From Fomes fomentarius (Eukaryota > Basidiomycota > Agaricomycetes > Polyporales > Polyporaceae), in contig JABYQN010000001.1 of assembly GCA_022606135.1 (NCBI GenBank), forward strand, positions 1,426,001-1,490,000: 64,000 bases of DNA, read 5' to 3'. Position numbers and translations under genes: made by a program. This document shows, in pieces, positions 21,617-32,874 of the stretch; the stretch's first letter is position 1, and each line of letters opens with the position of its first letter. The notes beneath the pieces were generated by a model that was not told the DNA's origin, searched no databases, and was given only the letters and a program-made list of their open reading frames with translations.

Positions 21617-24250
21617 TCAGGCCCACGCCTCTAGAGCACGTTTTGCCGCAGCGACGACCTTCGGGTTCCCCTGCGGGCCCTCCGGGTCCTTGGCGAGTGC
21701 CTCGATAAACTCCCGAGTGCTCTCCTTCAGCTGCTGCAGATCGATCGCCCTGTTCTCGGCAACGACGCCCTTCCGGCCCAAGTGTCCGAGCAGTGCGCAC
21801 ACGTTCGAACGGACCTCGGGTGGGACGTTCGGCGCGCTGCCCTCACGCAGCACGCCGATGAGCATGTCCAGCGCGCGCCTCGGCCCCACCACCGGCGACC
21901 CTTCTGTAGCTGAGACGGCCGAGAGTGGTTGTGACGTCGTGCGGATCGCCTCTGTAGGTAGAGGGTTAAGCAAGGAGTCTAGTACCAACGTGCCTGCAAC
22001 ACAAGGCGAAATGCGCGTCAGTGCTCGATGCTGCGTGGCGGCATGGATATGAACGGAGCGTCGGTATACCTCCATTAGGGTGGGTGCTGATCAGCGACAG
22101 CGCCACGACGCCCTCATTGATGAGGGTAGGATACCGTTTACTTCTTCCGATCAGCCTGGCCAGTGCGGAGACGTATGGCTCGGCGACGATGACTTCCATA
22201 GCTGTCTCCCGTGTCTTGGCCTGCTCCTTGTCCAGGGTCTTCGGATCGGTCGACCACAGCGACTTTACTGCGTTCACGAGGACACGAGTGCCTTCGCTCT
22301 TCGTCGCGATAGAATCCGATCTCCGCACGAGGTCGAGAATCTGTCGGAGCGGTGACTCATCTTGGTCCGGAAGGACAAGCGGGAAGGTATTGTCAACTAG
22401 ATAGGATGTTTCGAGATCGAAATCAGCGAACGGCACGGGAATGCGGAAAGGTAAAAACCATGCTCACTCTCGCCGTTGCACATGTGTTTCGCAACACCAA
22501 TGGCAGCCACCTGCACGATCTCGACCATGTCCGCCTTCTCGCCCCAGATTTGCGAGGCTCCAAGCTGCTTAATAATGCCTGCCTCACCGAGTGCAGCCCT
22601 GCAGCTTTGCGACTGCGCCAGGTGTTTCAGCAGCCCTATGACGCCATGCTTTACCTTGATATCAATATCGGGCTCCAGCAGCGCCGCGAGATCGGGTGCA
22701 AGCGATATGGGCGGCTTGACAACCGCGGAAGAATGAGCGTCTGCCACACGGAGTCAAGGTTGGATGGACGTCGAGAAGCAGTGAATGAATATCACATACC
22801 TCGCCGGCAGATGTTTCCGAGGCTGAGTGTGGCACAAATGACAAGGTCATCTCGGTTGGTCTCCTTCAAACTCCTGTGCGTACGTATCCATTCCACCATG
22901 CGGCTCACGAACTCCCCGCCAGGCTTCTCAGGCTCGGACTCGTCCCAGAGGGTGTCAGTGTTCTTCTCTTCACCCGCAGTCTCCACAATCGCCTTTACAA
23001 GAGCCCCCTTGCCTAGGTCGAACCCTTTCTCCTTCGATAGGCGCTCCTCCGTAGTCCAATATGGCGGGTGGTCACCCTTTTCAACGAAGGTCAATAGCTC
23101 CGACAGGCATGGCACACCGCCATGCTCGCCGTCAGGGAACGTCAAGCCGCGCGCCAAGGAGAGTCGAACATCCTCCACATCGATACACAATGATTCAATG
23201 AGGCCGCATACTTGCTCGTAGATGTCGAAATCTGTCTGAACGAGACTGCGGCGAGAAGCTGGGGTGGCATATTGAGACGGTAGAGCGGGGTATGGAGGAA
23301 TCAATGCCCTGAGTTGGCTGACCAGTAAAGGCAGAGCGTCTTGCCCGAATACGACGTTGGGGGCTCTGCGATGCACTGGCGGTCAGCTCAGTAACAGCGC
23401 TAGGCCACGGTAGACTTACGGTTGTCTTCGTCACCACGCAATTCGTCGATCGCTCTCCATGACCAAGTAGCCAAGGTAGTGCGCAGACTCCAGATGTCAG
23501 TAGATTCCTCAGGAATAGTTTCAGTAGAGAGCAGCCATGACCCGACGGGGTATATAGCGGTGGAGAGTCGCAGGATGGTGATGGCAGCCTCCAGAGAAAT
23601 CAATCGATCCTTCACGGCGTCTGCTATGATAGGTGAACGCTGAGTAGCAGTGGGTGGTTCACCACGCACCGTAGCCTACGCTCGCATTGAGCAAGAATCC
23701 TATAGCCGTCTTCACGACCTTCAAATCTGGAACAGAGATCGGGTACGGTTCACGTTGGGCGGGCTGAATAGATTCAGCATAGCTCTCTAGCAGGCCAAGC
23801 ACAGACTGAGGGAAGCCGGCTTCTAGCAAGTAGCCTCTGTTCTCGTCTGACAACATCCGAGACGCGCGATTAACTCTATCGCTCACTGCGCGCGGTTGGC
23901 ATGCTCACCGTGGTCCATGCACAGATTTGCAGCGACACGCAAGAGTTCGTGAATAGCTCCCTTCGAGCTCGCGGTGTCATTGAGCGCGCCCTTGAGCAAG
24001 GATGTCAAGGTCTGGGGAAGCATAGTCTGACCAAGCGCAGTCTGCTGTTCAACTAGAGAGCGCAGATCGGCATGATGGAGCACACAAGAGAGCAGAGAGG
24101 ATGCAGCGAACCATCCTTGCTACGCAGATCGTTGGCGAGGCTCTGAGCAGTGCGCTCGATTTCGGGCCAATAGTCTGGAGGGTTGAGCTGGAGCTGGGCC
24201 AGTAGATCGCCGAGCTTCGAGGCCGACGCGAGGGCCGTGCTTGCGCTCAT
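21617..24250 (-). CDS. Armadillo-repeat protein resembling SmgGDS/Rap1GDS1
   Basis: A long all-helical repeat protein. The start at 24250 gives MSASTALASASKLGDLLAQL. Later exons show armadillo-type helices such as GAIHELLRVAANLCMDHGEH, LLEAGFPQSVLGLLESY, YEQVCGLIESLCIDVEDVRL, DLVICATLSLGNICRR, KVKHGVIGLLKHLAQSQSC, VQVAAIGVAKHM and a C-terminal EVRSNVCALLGHLGRKGVV followed by PKVVAAAKRALEAWA. The combination (LGNICR block, KHGVIGLLKHLA block, N-to-C arm repeats) is that of Rap1 GTPase-GDP dissociation stimulator 1, which binds small GTPases with a C-terminal polybasic region during prenylation. I count at least eight exons. The assignment rests on remembered family blocks, and a generic armadillo protein is the alternative. 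It sits directly downstream of BET2 on the same strand. Confidence 0.75.
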
Positions 24251-24586
24251 TACGAGATGAGAAACTGTGCAAATGGCAGACTGGCTTGCGATCCTCCAGA
24301 GCGGCGGCAAGGGCGCGGAGATGAGGCAGACAAGAAGGAAGACAAGGGTGGGACTGCAAAGCAAAGTCCTGCGCGCAACTCCTGAGCCCAAAGTGCGCAA
24401 AACGCCCGCCAAATCTCTTCGATCTCGTCCACGTGGGTCCCTAGTAGGTAGTAGATAACACCGGCGTCACACGGCCCGAGCCTCCTCAGTTTCGTTCCGA
24501 CAACCGCTCAGCGACCCAGCAGCAACCTTCTTCATAGTTTCTTCGCTCATTCGTACACACTGCTAGAGAAACACGGCTTCTTACAT
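24251..24586. other. Spacer between BET2 and the SmgGDS-like gene
   Basis: 336 nt between the BET2 stop and the SmgGDS-like start, both on the minus strand. It should hold one 3' end and one promoter. No ORF of interest. Confidence 0.5.
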
Positions 24587-25957
24587 TCACGCAGAGTTCT
24601 TCCGTGGGAGAGCACTCCAACCTTTCCGCAGACCCTTCGACTCGATCAGACTCGCCGGCATGCAATACACAGGGTCTAGATCGTCTAGCCCAGGATAACC
24701 CAACAGAGACAGCCCTGCAAATGTGTTCCAGTCATACATCAACTATTCGATAATCGCCTCACACTCACCGGCAACACCGAAGACCGTGTGGAAAACGTCA
24801 GGCTGATCTCCTGGCCGATCCGCAATACCGCCATGCTCCACATCCTGGCACGGAGCCGCGCCGTTAGTCGGTCTGTATCATACACTCGACAGACTGTGCA
24901 ACGTACTTGAGCTGAGAGGATGAATGCACTTATTTTCTCAGCGTTGATCCATGAGATCTTATTGAGGATGGACATCGACGACAGCACCCAGTGACTGTAG
25001 CATACCTGGTGAAGAGATGAGGATACACACACTACAAACTGTAGACGGACGCAACCCACGTCCTCAAGTTTCTCCGGACGTCCGTTGAGCCCACCACTGG
25101 GGAGCTGGCGTTCTGCTAGCCACCAGCCCAGCGTTTCTTGGTCAACGTCCTCCAACCGGTCCAGAATAGCCAAGGCCGCAACGCAAACCCAGACTGGTCG
25201 TCACCATGTGAACAAACACAAGCACAAAGGGGGAGCAAGCGACTTACCCTGAGCAGCATGACTTTCGGCACCTTCCCGGGCTCCGAACCCGCCATCGAAG
25301 TTCCTACACCTGCGGATGTATCCAACGGTCCTCTCCACATCCAGCTCGTGTAGATGGCCGAGCAGGGAAAGAGCGTTCACGGCGCAGTATAGGAATCGCG
25401 TGTCTATCTCTCCGAACTGGTCACCTGCGAATACACCCGAGTCTTGCTGGAGGGATAGTATGACTGCGTCCCGGTAATTAGAGAGGTCTAGTAACCGGAA
25501 AGGACCCTGAGGCACGCACATCTCACAACTCGTGGCACGTCCAGACGATCTAGGGCATCTTGTATCGTCAGGATTTGTATGGCACTTAGTGTAGATAGCA
25601 GATGCGCGTCGTGGTCTGGATGTGCTCCGAAGCCACCTGGTGTGTGATCTCTTAGTGAACATATTGTAACGCGAACCCCGATAAATAGACTTAACCTGCT
25701 TCCTCGTCCCAGCAGCTCATCACAAAATCGATCATCTCTTCCCTGTTCAAGGCATCTTTGTGCTTCATCACACAGAGCGCCGTCAATCCCCAATACACTG
25801 CGTTCATGCGCAGGTGGGCAGTGAGATGGTAGACGAGGTCGTCTTTATTCTGCAATCGTTCAGAAACTTGGAATGACTGATAACGGCGTGAAATAGCTAC
25901 CTCGCCCAGAGATTGTATATACTTGACATGCAGGGGAACATCAAGAGTAGAAGTCAT
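24587..25957 (-). CDS. BET2: Rab geranylgeranyltransferase (type II) beta subunit
   Basis: The catalytic beta subunit of the zinc-dependent enzyme that geranylgeranylates Rab GTPases escorted by REP. The start at 25957 gives [19 protein letters not shown]. Prenyltransferase repeats follow: [92 protein letters not shown] and [20 protein letters not shown]. Potential zinc ligands are the Asp and Cys in the KLEDVCYSHW segment and the His in the PDVFHT segment. It ends SALPRKNSA. Several introns of 50 to 80 nt break the frame. The length is close to yeast Bet2. It is divergent to the enoyl-CoA isomerase gene. Confidence 0.92.
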
Positions 25958-26488
25958 CTTGCGGTCGGCGATTCTGAGTCGGCTTGTTGTGGTCCTTAAA
26001 GTTGGAACTCGGAATATTGTGGATGCTGCGCAGTGAGGGGTCCGGTTGAGGAGTTGATCGACCACTACCTATTACGACCCTCCTTTCCTTCCGTAAGATG
26101 AACACCATGCATCTGGCACAACATTTGACGATACGTACTGGTCGGTGTGGCCCTGATTCAAGTGAAGTGACCAAGGTTTGTAGCCGCCCGTATCCGTGAG
26201 GCACTCACGGGCCGGCGACCGCGGATCGGCTCCGGAAATTCTAGTAACCGAACGTTACCCCGCAATACCCAGATCGACTCGCTTCAAGACCTTCCCGAGA
26301 CCTTCTCCTCCTCACCGCCCTTGTACGACACGTCGAACCCGCCTATTGAAACCTCTTGGTAAGGCACCTCTGCCAATGCAGAGATTGTCCCAGCACACTC
26401 ACCGTGAGCATGATACCAGCTTTATACTACCGCACGGGTAATCCCGACAACCTACTGTTTGTACCCGTCCGAACTTTCGCACACCAAG
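25958..26488. promoter_or_regulatory. Divergent promoter region BET2 / enoyl-CoA isomerase
   Basis: 530 nt between two start codons pointing away from each other. It must contain both promoters and 5' leaders. I do not see a single dominant element. Confidence 0.5.
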
Positions 26489-27811
26489 ATGCCATCCACT
26501 ATCACTCTCGAAGTCTCCCAGGGCATTGCGACTATCACTTTCAACAGCCCCGAGCGGCTGAACGCTATAACCCGAGAAGGTTTGCACCCTAGCTATAGAG
26601 TCCATGCATGCCAGCTGACACGTGCTTGGCTTGACAGACTACGACGCGTTTGCTACGTACTTGCGCGAAGTTGACCAGCGCGACGACGTCCTTGTTACGA
26701 TATGGCAAGGTGATTCCCTATTCACCGTTTTCCCCGCCGGCTTACCAATTATTGGCCTTGTAGCAACGGGAAAGTGGTTCTCCGCGTAAGCATTGGGTGA
26801 AAGCACCGTTTATTCCTTGTGTCTGACTATCACACAGTGGGACCAGTGTCAGCAAGACTACGAGCGACAGGGTGCTCACTTCCGCGCGCGACTACTTCAC
26901 GGACACCGTTGCAGTGGTCAACACTGATGTTAGCAATGCTGTGAGTTCAGATGCGCACAGGACCCAATAGCTTGACCTTGACGAAGTACCAGTTGTATAC
27001 GCACACGAAGATCCTTGTGGCCGTACTCAACGGTCCTGTTATGGGTGCGCTTGTTTCATAATGCCACGTAACATGACTTGAAGGACGCTCCTGTTAAATT
27101 ACATCATCCCTAGGAATTGCTGCAGGTTTGTCGATCTATGCAATGACAGGAAGGAGCACAAATTCATCCCCTTCTCAGCCTTTCTGGGCCACTTCGATTT
27201 CATCTACGCCCTGCCGGGCTTTTGGCTTTCAGTGCCCTTTACGTTCTTGGGTACGTCGTGTAAATTTGTTCATTGTGAATCACCCTCACCAACTTGGGAC
27301 TGTGCAGGGATTATTGCGGAGGCTGGATCTAGTGTCACATTCCGGAACAGAAGTGAGTTTGTCTGTCTCTCGTTGGGGTCAACTCGCTCACACATATGTA
27401 TCATTTTCGCGTAGTGGGCGCCGCGAAGGCCAACGAGGTACTCATTTGGGGCAAGAAGAAGGAGGCTCAGGAACTCCTCGAGTGTGGGTTTATCAAGTAC
27501 GCGCTATCTTCTTATCGCCGCTTGCGTCGATATTGATATACGGCTATGCACGCAGTAAAATCTTCCCAGAACAATCTGTGCCCGCTTTCCAGGCTGAGGT
27601 GCGCAAGCTCATCCTAAGCGAGCTTGAGGGCTTGGACCCGGGCGCACTGCTTGGCGTTAAGAAGCTTATCAAGGCTGGCCTGAACGACCAACACAACCTT
27701 GACGCGGTTAACATGCGTGAGAGCTACGCGCAAGCTGAGCGGTTTGCGACTGGCATACCCGGAGATCGGTTTGCGAAGATTGCAAGGAAGGAACTCAGGC
27801 ACAAGTTGTGA
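26489..27811 (+). CDS. Enoyl-CoA hydratase/isomerase, probable peroxisomal delta3-delta2-enoyl-CoA isomerase
   Basis: A crotonase-fold enzyme that shifts double bonds of unsaturated enoyl-CoA for beta-oxidation. From ATG 26489 the protein starts MPSTITLEVSQGIATITFNS with the family strand and turn (FNSPERLNAI), then DDVLVTIWQATGKWFSAGTS, ILVAVLNGPVMGIAAAFLGH (oxyanion-hole Gly), DFIYALPGFWLSVPFTFLGI and IAEAGSSVTF. The C-terminal helix has KKLIKAGLNDQHNLDAVNMR. It ends in HKL, a plausible type 1 peroxisomal signal; yeast Eci1 ends in HRL. About eight short exons, with several introns of 50 to 60 nt. The active-site acid is not certain by eye. Mitochondrial hydratase is the less likely alternative. 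Confidence 0.85.
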
Positions 27812-28701
27812 ACCCGGTCGACCGTCGCGGACTCCGAAGTCTGTCTCAATCCGCAGCGACATTCTGCGCAGGGACCTCGAAGTGTTCTTCATTTGGAAAT
27901 TTAGTACTGGTCGGAGGGATCAGGGAGGAACCACTTACCCGAACCTGCGTTACTTAGTTCAGCCACAATGACAAGATGTATAACTATCAACTTCTATACA
28001 CTCTATCGCGCCTGTCATCGTCGTGTAATTTGTACAGTTGTCATTAGCCAGCCGATCGAGGATAGTTCAGTAATCTCGGTGGTCTGTAGTCCAGGACCAA
28101 GAACTGCAAACTTCCATATGTAAGGCACTGCATAGTACTGGACACAACACAGGTACAGACGGAAGGTGGACGGCCGGAACTCAACGAGTATGCCCATTCG
28201 AGTTCACACTGCCAGTTGAGCGTCAGGTGGACGATGGGCCGCCTTGCGCCACACCGACACTCACGGACGTCGGAAAAAGCTGTAATGCAAGAAAAATTGC
28301 CTTCGCGAGTAAGGTGTACTATAGGAGCCATGGTGGCAGGACACTTGTATGTAGGTATGCTAGAGTACCGATACGTACTTCAAATTTCAAGATATCGTGC
28401 GGAGGGATCAGGATAACGCGTGCCTTGGCAGGTCCGGGGTAGCATGGGATGGGAGAGCGTTGTGTGGAGAAGCGAGCGGAATGCGTGCTTGGCGAGATGA
28501 TTCCGCGTCTGAAGTTTTGATGGACGCGGTCACTTATCATATGTACTTCTCCCGCGTATAAGATGCCCCCACAGCGTTTTCCTGACCTTTGAGCTCCCTC
28601 CTCCTACTGTCCTCTCTCCGGCTACTAGCCGTCCGACCTGAAACAGGCCACGCTTGTGTCCGCTCACTCGCACTTGCACTGAGAACGACGCAGACAGCAC
28701 G
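27812..28701. other. Spacer between the isomerase and permease genes
   Basis: About 890 nt with no gene recognised. The right half is the promoter of the permease; the last 150 nt are pyrimidine-rich, as in other promoters of this window. Small frames on both strands (28044-28331 minus, 28216-28416 plus) have no motif. Confidence 0.5.
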
Positions 28702-30860
28702 ATGTCTGACATCGAGAAGCGGACATCGGATTCCGCCTCAAGCGACATCGACAAGGATGGCTACTACGCTCGCGAGCAGTTGGTTGATCCGGAGGAGAAG
28801 CAGAGTCTTCACAGAGACTTGTCTGCGCGGCAAATCTCCATGATTGCGGTATGTCGTCCTCCGGTTCTATCGTGTGCTTCACAAGCCGATACATGAATTG
28901 TAGCTGGGAGGTGCTATTGGCACTGGGCTTATCATCGGGTCTGGAACTGCCCTTGTACGCGGCGGGCCCCTTGGTATCTTCTTGGGTTACAGCTTCGTCG
29001 GTATCGTCTGTTATATGGTCATGGTCTCTCTCGGCGAAATGGCAGCATACCTCCCCCACAAGAAAGGGTTTCCAGGTTACGGAACACGCTTTGTCGACCC
29101 TGCTTTCGGCTTTGCGCTTGGTTGGAACTATGTCTTCAAGTGAGTTCATCGATACACGCACACACCCACGTAGTTGAACTGAATCCTGCAGGTATCTAAT
29201 CGTTACGCCTAACAACATCAACGCTGCCGGTGTCGTCATCCAATACTGGACGCAGAAAGTGCATATCGCCATTTGGATGGGTGAGTTCTACAACTTCAAC
29301 CCTTTCAAAGGCATTGACGCTGACCGTACGGCATGTGTCTAGTTATCTTTATTGCCTTTAGTAAGTTACAAGAGTCGGTCATAGGGCAGAAAACCTGATG
29401 CCGTCTCCAGTCTTTCTGATCAACTTGCTCGGCGTCCGCGTTTTCGGAGAGCTTGAGTTCTGGTTCAGTAGCATCAAGGTTGTCACGCTCATCGGCCTTC
29501 TGCTCATGGGCATCATCATCGACCTCGGCGGCAACCCACAGCACGACCGTCTGGGCTTCCGGCACTGGAAGCCTCCATACGGTCCCATGGGTTCTTACCT
29601 CGAGGACAAGGTTCACGACCACAAACTCTCCGTCTTCCTTGGTTTCTGGAGCACTTTGACGAACGCGCTATTTGCGTATATTGGCACAGAGCTGATCGGT
29701 GTGACTGTTGGCGAGGCGCAGGCCCCAAGGAAGAACATTCCAATCGCAATCCGGAGGACATTCTTCCGTATCTTGATATTTTATGTCGGCGGAGTCTTCG
29801 TCATTGGATTGATCGTTCCAAGTACCGATCAGGTTTGTCAATTGACTCTGAATCAGACGTTGTGGGGAACTAACACATTCGTGTGTAGACACTCTTCGTC
29901 GCGAACAGGTCTCGCCCTGGTGCTGCGGCGTCTCCTTTCGTTGTCGGTTAGTATTGCTGTCTTTCTATCCTGGAGGACCCCTCTAAAATGGTTTCGTAAA
30001 CAAACAGCGACGACGATTGTTGGAATCAAAGTACTCAACCATATCATCAACGCCTGCATTTTGATCTTCGTGCTCAGCGCAGCCAACTCCGACCTGTATA
30101 TCGGCACGCGTACATTGTACGGTCTCGCCGTTCAGGGTCAGGCGCCTAAGATATTCGCGCGGGTCACCAAGGGAGGGGTCCCCTATCCGTCGTTGATCCT
30201 CTGCACGATTTTCTGCTCCCTCGTGTTCCTGAATGTCTCGTCAAGCAGTGCGAAGGGTGCGTGTGTAGTTGATATGTTGCGCGACACTGACGCTTATTGT
30301 TGGTGGCAGTCTTCGGTTGGTTCGTGAACCTGGTGTCGACCTTCGGTGCAATCACCTGGATGTGTATATCGTACACGCACATGTGAGCTTCTCCAGTAGC
30401 ATGCTACGCGATTTTGGCGCTCATAGTTGCTTTTCCAGTCGTTTCATGAAGGCGTTGAAGGCACAAGGCATGTCTAGAGATGACCTTCCGTATAAGGCAC
30501 CCTTCCAGCCCTGGGGGTCGTGGTTCGCCCTGATCTCGACCGCCATCATCACCTTGTTCAAGGGTTCGTCTCCGCATCATGCTTACTTGTCCTTCATGCT
30601 GACATTCATGCCTTCCAGGTTTTGATACCTTTATCCCGTTCAAGAGCGATACCTTTGTGACGTCCTACATCGCAATCCCGGTGTTTGTTATATTCTATTT
30701 TGGGTACAAGCTGTACTACCGCACCGTCCTAATTCCCTCCGAGCATGTTGACCTCATCACCGGCAAGAGGGAGATTGACGAGGAAGAGGAGCGGTTCAAC
30801 AAAGAGCAGGAAGCCAGAGGGCCACGTACGAAGTGGCAACAGATTTGGGACTCTCTGTAA
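28702..30860 (+). CDS. Amino-acid permease (Yat/AAP family)
   Basis: A plasma-membrane amino-acid/H+ symporter of the fungal YAT family. The cytoplasmic N-terminus contains LHRDLSARQISMIALGGAIG, the start of TM1 with the conserved GTGLIIGSG. TM segments follow, for example YSFVGIVCYMVMVSLGEMAA, VFLINLLGVRVFGE, VVTLIGLLLMGIIIDLGG and the conserved ELIGVTVGEAQAPRKNIPIA; later blocks are NACILIFVLSAANSDLYIGT and LYGLAVQGQAPKIF. The C-terminus is charged and carries KREIDEEEERFNKEQEARGP. About eight exons with short introns. The N-terminal tail is Ser/Asp-rich and contains several Lys, as is typical for regulated permeases. The transported amino acid cannot be read from sequence. Confidence 0.92.
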
Positions 30861-31336
30861 TGTGTGGCCATATGTGATACGGTCGATCCTTTACGATGTA
30901 ATACATGCTTAGTTATAGTTTTACATGATGTTGTTTACTTATCTGAAGGATGCATGAGTGCGGATTCCAACTTTTGGTACTATCATGACAACTACTATCA
31001 TGTCAGGCTGTGTCAGGCTGGGGTGATTGTTTTGCCGCGGGCGCCGCTGGGCGCCGTGGAGGAACGTGAGCTATATCTACCGAAGAAGGAAGGCGGATTA
31101 CACATGACCGCCCCCTAAGTCTGACATCGAGATGCTGGCAATCTCCATTCTGCATTGTTTTCTCTTGCTCGACAGAGGGGTGAGTAATTTCGAGCATGTT
31201 CCGTTCTGGTATAAGAGCAATCAGACCCCCGTCCCGGTACAACCTTACTCTATCTCGTCCGAACGCTCTCATTCCCATTGTAGACCACACTACCAGAATT
31301 CGCTCGTATAACCACATTCACACCAGGGTAGCGACC
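30861..31336. other. Spacer and upstream region of the pirin gene
   Basis: Contains a perfect 10-bp tandem duplication TGTCAGGCTG at 31001-31010 and 31011-31020 and two copies of ACTATCATG (30979-30987 and 30994-31002). An in-frame ATG at 31196 opens onto the pirin start and is discussed as a finding. Confidence 0.5.
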
Positions 31337-32760
31337 ATGTCGACCTCTAGAACTGTCGTGAAGAAAGTGCTCGCGGTGGAGACAGAAGAAGTACGCGTGT
31401 TGTCCGTCTCGTACAGACATCGCGGCTGAACCCTTTACTCACTACAGGGCGCTGGAGCGATTGTGCGTCGGTCCATCGGCACAATGCAGCTGAGGAATGT
31501 GACGCCATTCCTCATGCTCGATCACTTCTACATCCCGCAGGGAAAGGTACAGCACAGATATACATACAAGAGTGTACCAAGGACTCTGTTATCTGACAAC
31601 CCTCCAGTCCGCAGGATTTCCCGATCATCCTCATCGTGGTCAGGCCACTGTAACATATATGCTAGAGGGGTGAGCAGTTCAGTTGTATACGAATCGATGA
31701 AACGGCGTAGCCTGACCGTGCGATACTGGCAGGTCGAGCCATCACGAGGACTCTGCTGGGCACAAGGGTACACTCGAACCTGGCGATGTCCAGTGGATGT
31801 GTGCGGTAAGCAGACATTCCTTGATTGCTTGTTCAGCAATAGCTGATAGACCGCATTGCAGGGTAAAGGAAGTGAGTCAAGTATCGTAGACTCGACCCGC
31901 TGAGTGAGGAATACTGACTGCGGCGGTACAGTTATCCACGCCGAGATGCCTGCAACTGGGAAAGGCCTCCCCCCACCGCGCGGTCTCCAGCTCTGGGTAG
32001 ACCTACCAAAGCTACACAAGATGTCCGACCCGTCCTACCAGGAGCTCAAGTCATCACAGTGAGCATGCGGTGATCTGAATTACAATATAGCGCACGAATA
32101 TCATTATCTCCCCTCCAGAATCCCCGAGGCATTCCCGCAGGGAAAGGATGGCCCCGTTAAGATTCGCGTCATTAGTGGGAAAAGCCATGGCGCAGAGTCG
32201 CCCGTGCGCCCCCTCGGAGGGTGCTGGTACTTCCATGTCATTTTCAGCCAGCCGAGCACTGTCTTCCAGGAATTGCGTAAGTACATTTTGATACCGCGCA
32301 TCACGTCTCTTAATTTACTGAATTCCAAAAACAGCACCTGGCTGGACCGGCTTCATCTACCGTGAGTACACAATATTCGATTTATCCGGCATCGTCCTGA
32401 CTTGAAATGCAGTCATGAGCGGTGGCCTTCGCGTTGGACCTGATTCAACAGTCCACGAGCCATACCACACCCTGGTACTCTCCGCGGACTCCACCCAGAA
32501 TGGCGTGGAGTTGACGGCAACGGAGGAGAAGACCGAACTCATGCTTGTACGTAGATCTTACATTTCGATCGCTAGTTGAACAGGTTCAAATTCACACCCC
32601 CTAGGCTGCCGCAGAGCCCCTGGACCAACCTGTTGTTCAGTACGGGCCCTTCGTCATGACGTCGCGCGAGGAGATTCAAGAGACGTTCATCGACTATCAG
32701 CTTGCCAAGAACGGCTTCGAGGGAGCCCGTAGCTGGAAGAGTACCATCGGCAACCTGTGA
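31337..32760 (+). CDS. Pirin (cupin-fold protein)
   Basis: A bicupin of the pirin family, a metal-binding nuclear cofactor or quercetinase-like dioxygenase. From ATG 31337 the first exons read VVKKVLAVETEEGAGAIVRR and MQLRNVTPFLMLDHF, followed by the pirin signature FPDHPHRGQATVTYMLEG. The candidate metal ligands are His-x-His in DHPHRG and His-x-Glu in GIIHAEMP. The acid/His segment SSHHEDSAGHKGTLEPGDVQ and WMCAGKG are also present, then RGLQLWVDLP and the C-terminal cupin with ESPVRPLGGCWYFHVIF. About eight exons with short introns; the first intron interrupts VETEE. An in-frame upstream ATG would add 47 residues. The family assignment is strong, the enzymatic role is not known. Confidence 0.92.
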
Positions 32761-32874
32761 TGCGGAAAGCGTCGTGTCCTCCGCAAGTAGCTCTTCTGTA
32801 TTTTGTAGTAGCAAATCTATTAGAGCAGTGTCACAAATTATACTTTTATCTACGAAATCGATCATATCACTTCT

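Noticed and set aside
22352..23221. 289-codon plus-strand frame
   Set aside because: Antisense to the SmgGDS-like gene, whose exons on the minus strand show clear armadillo helices; it is a shadow.
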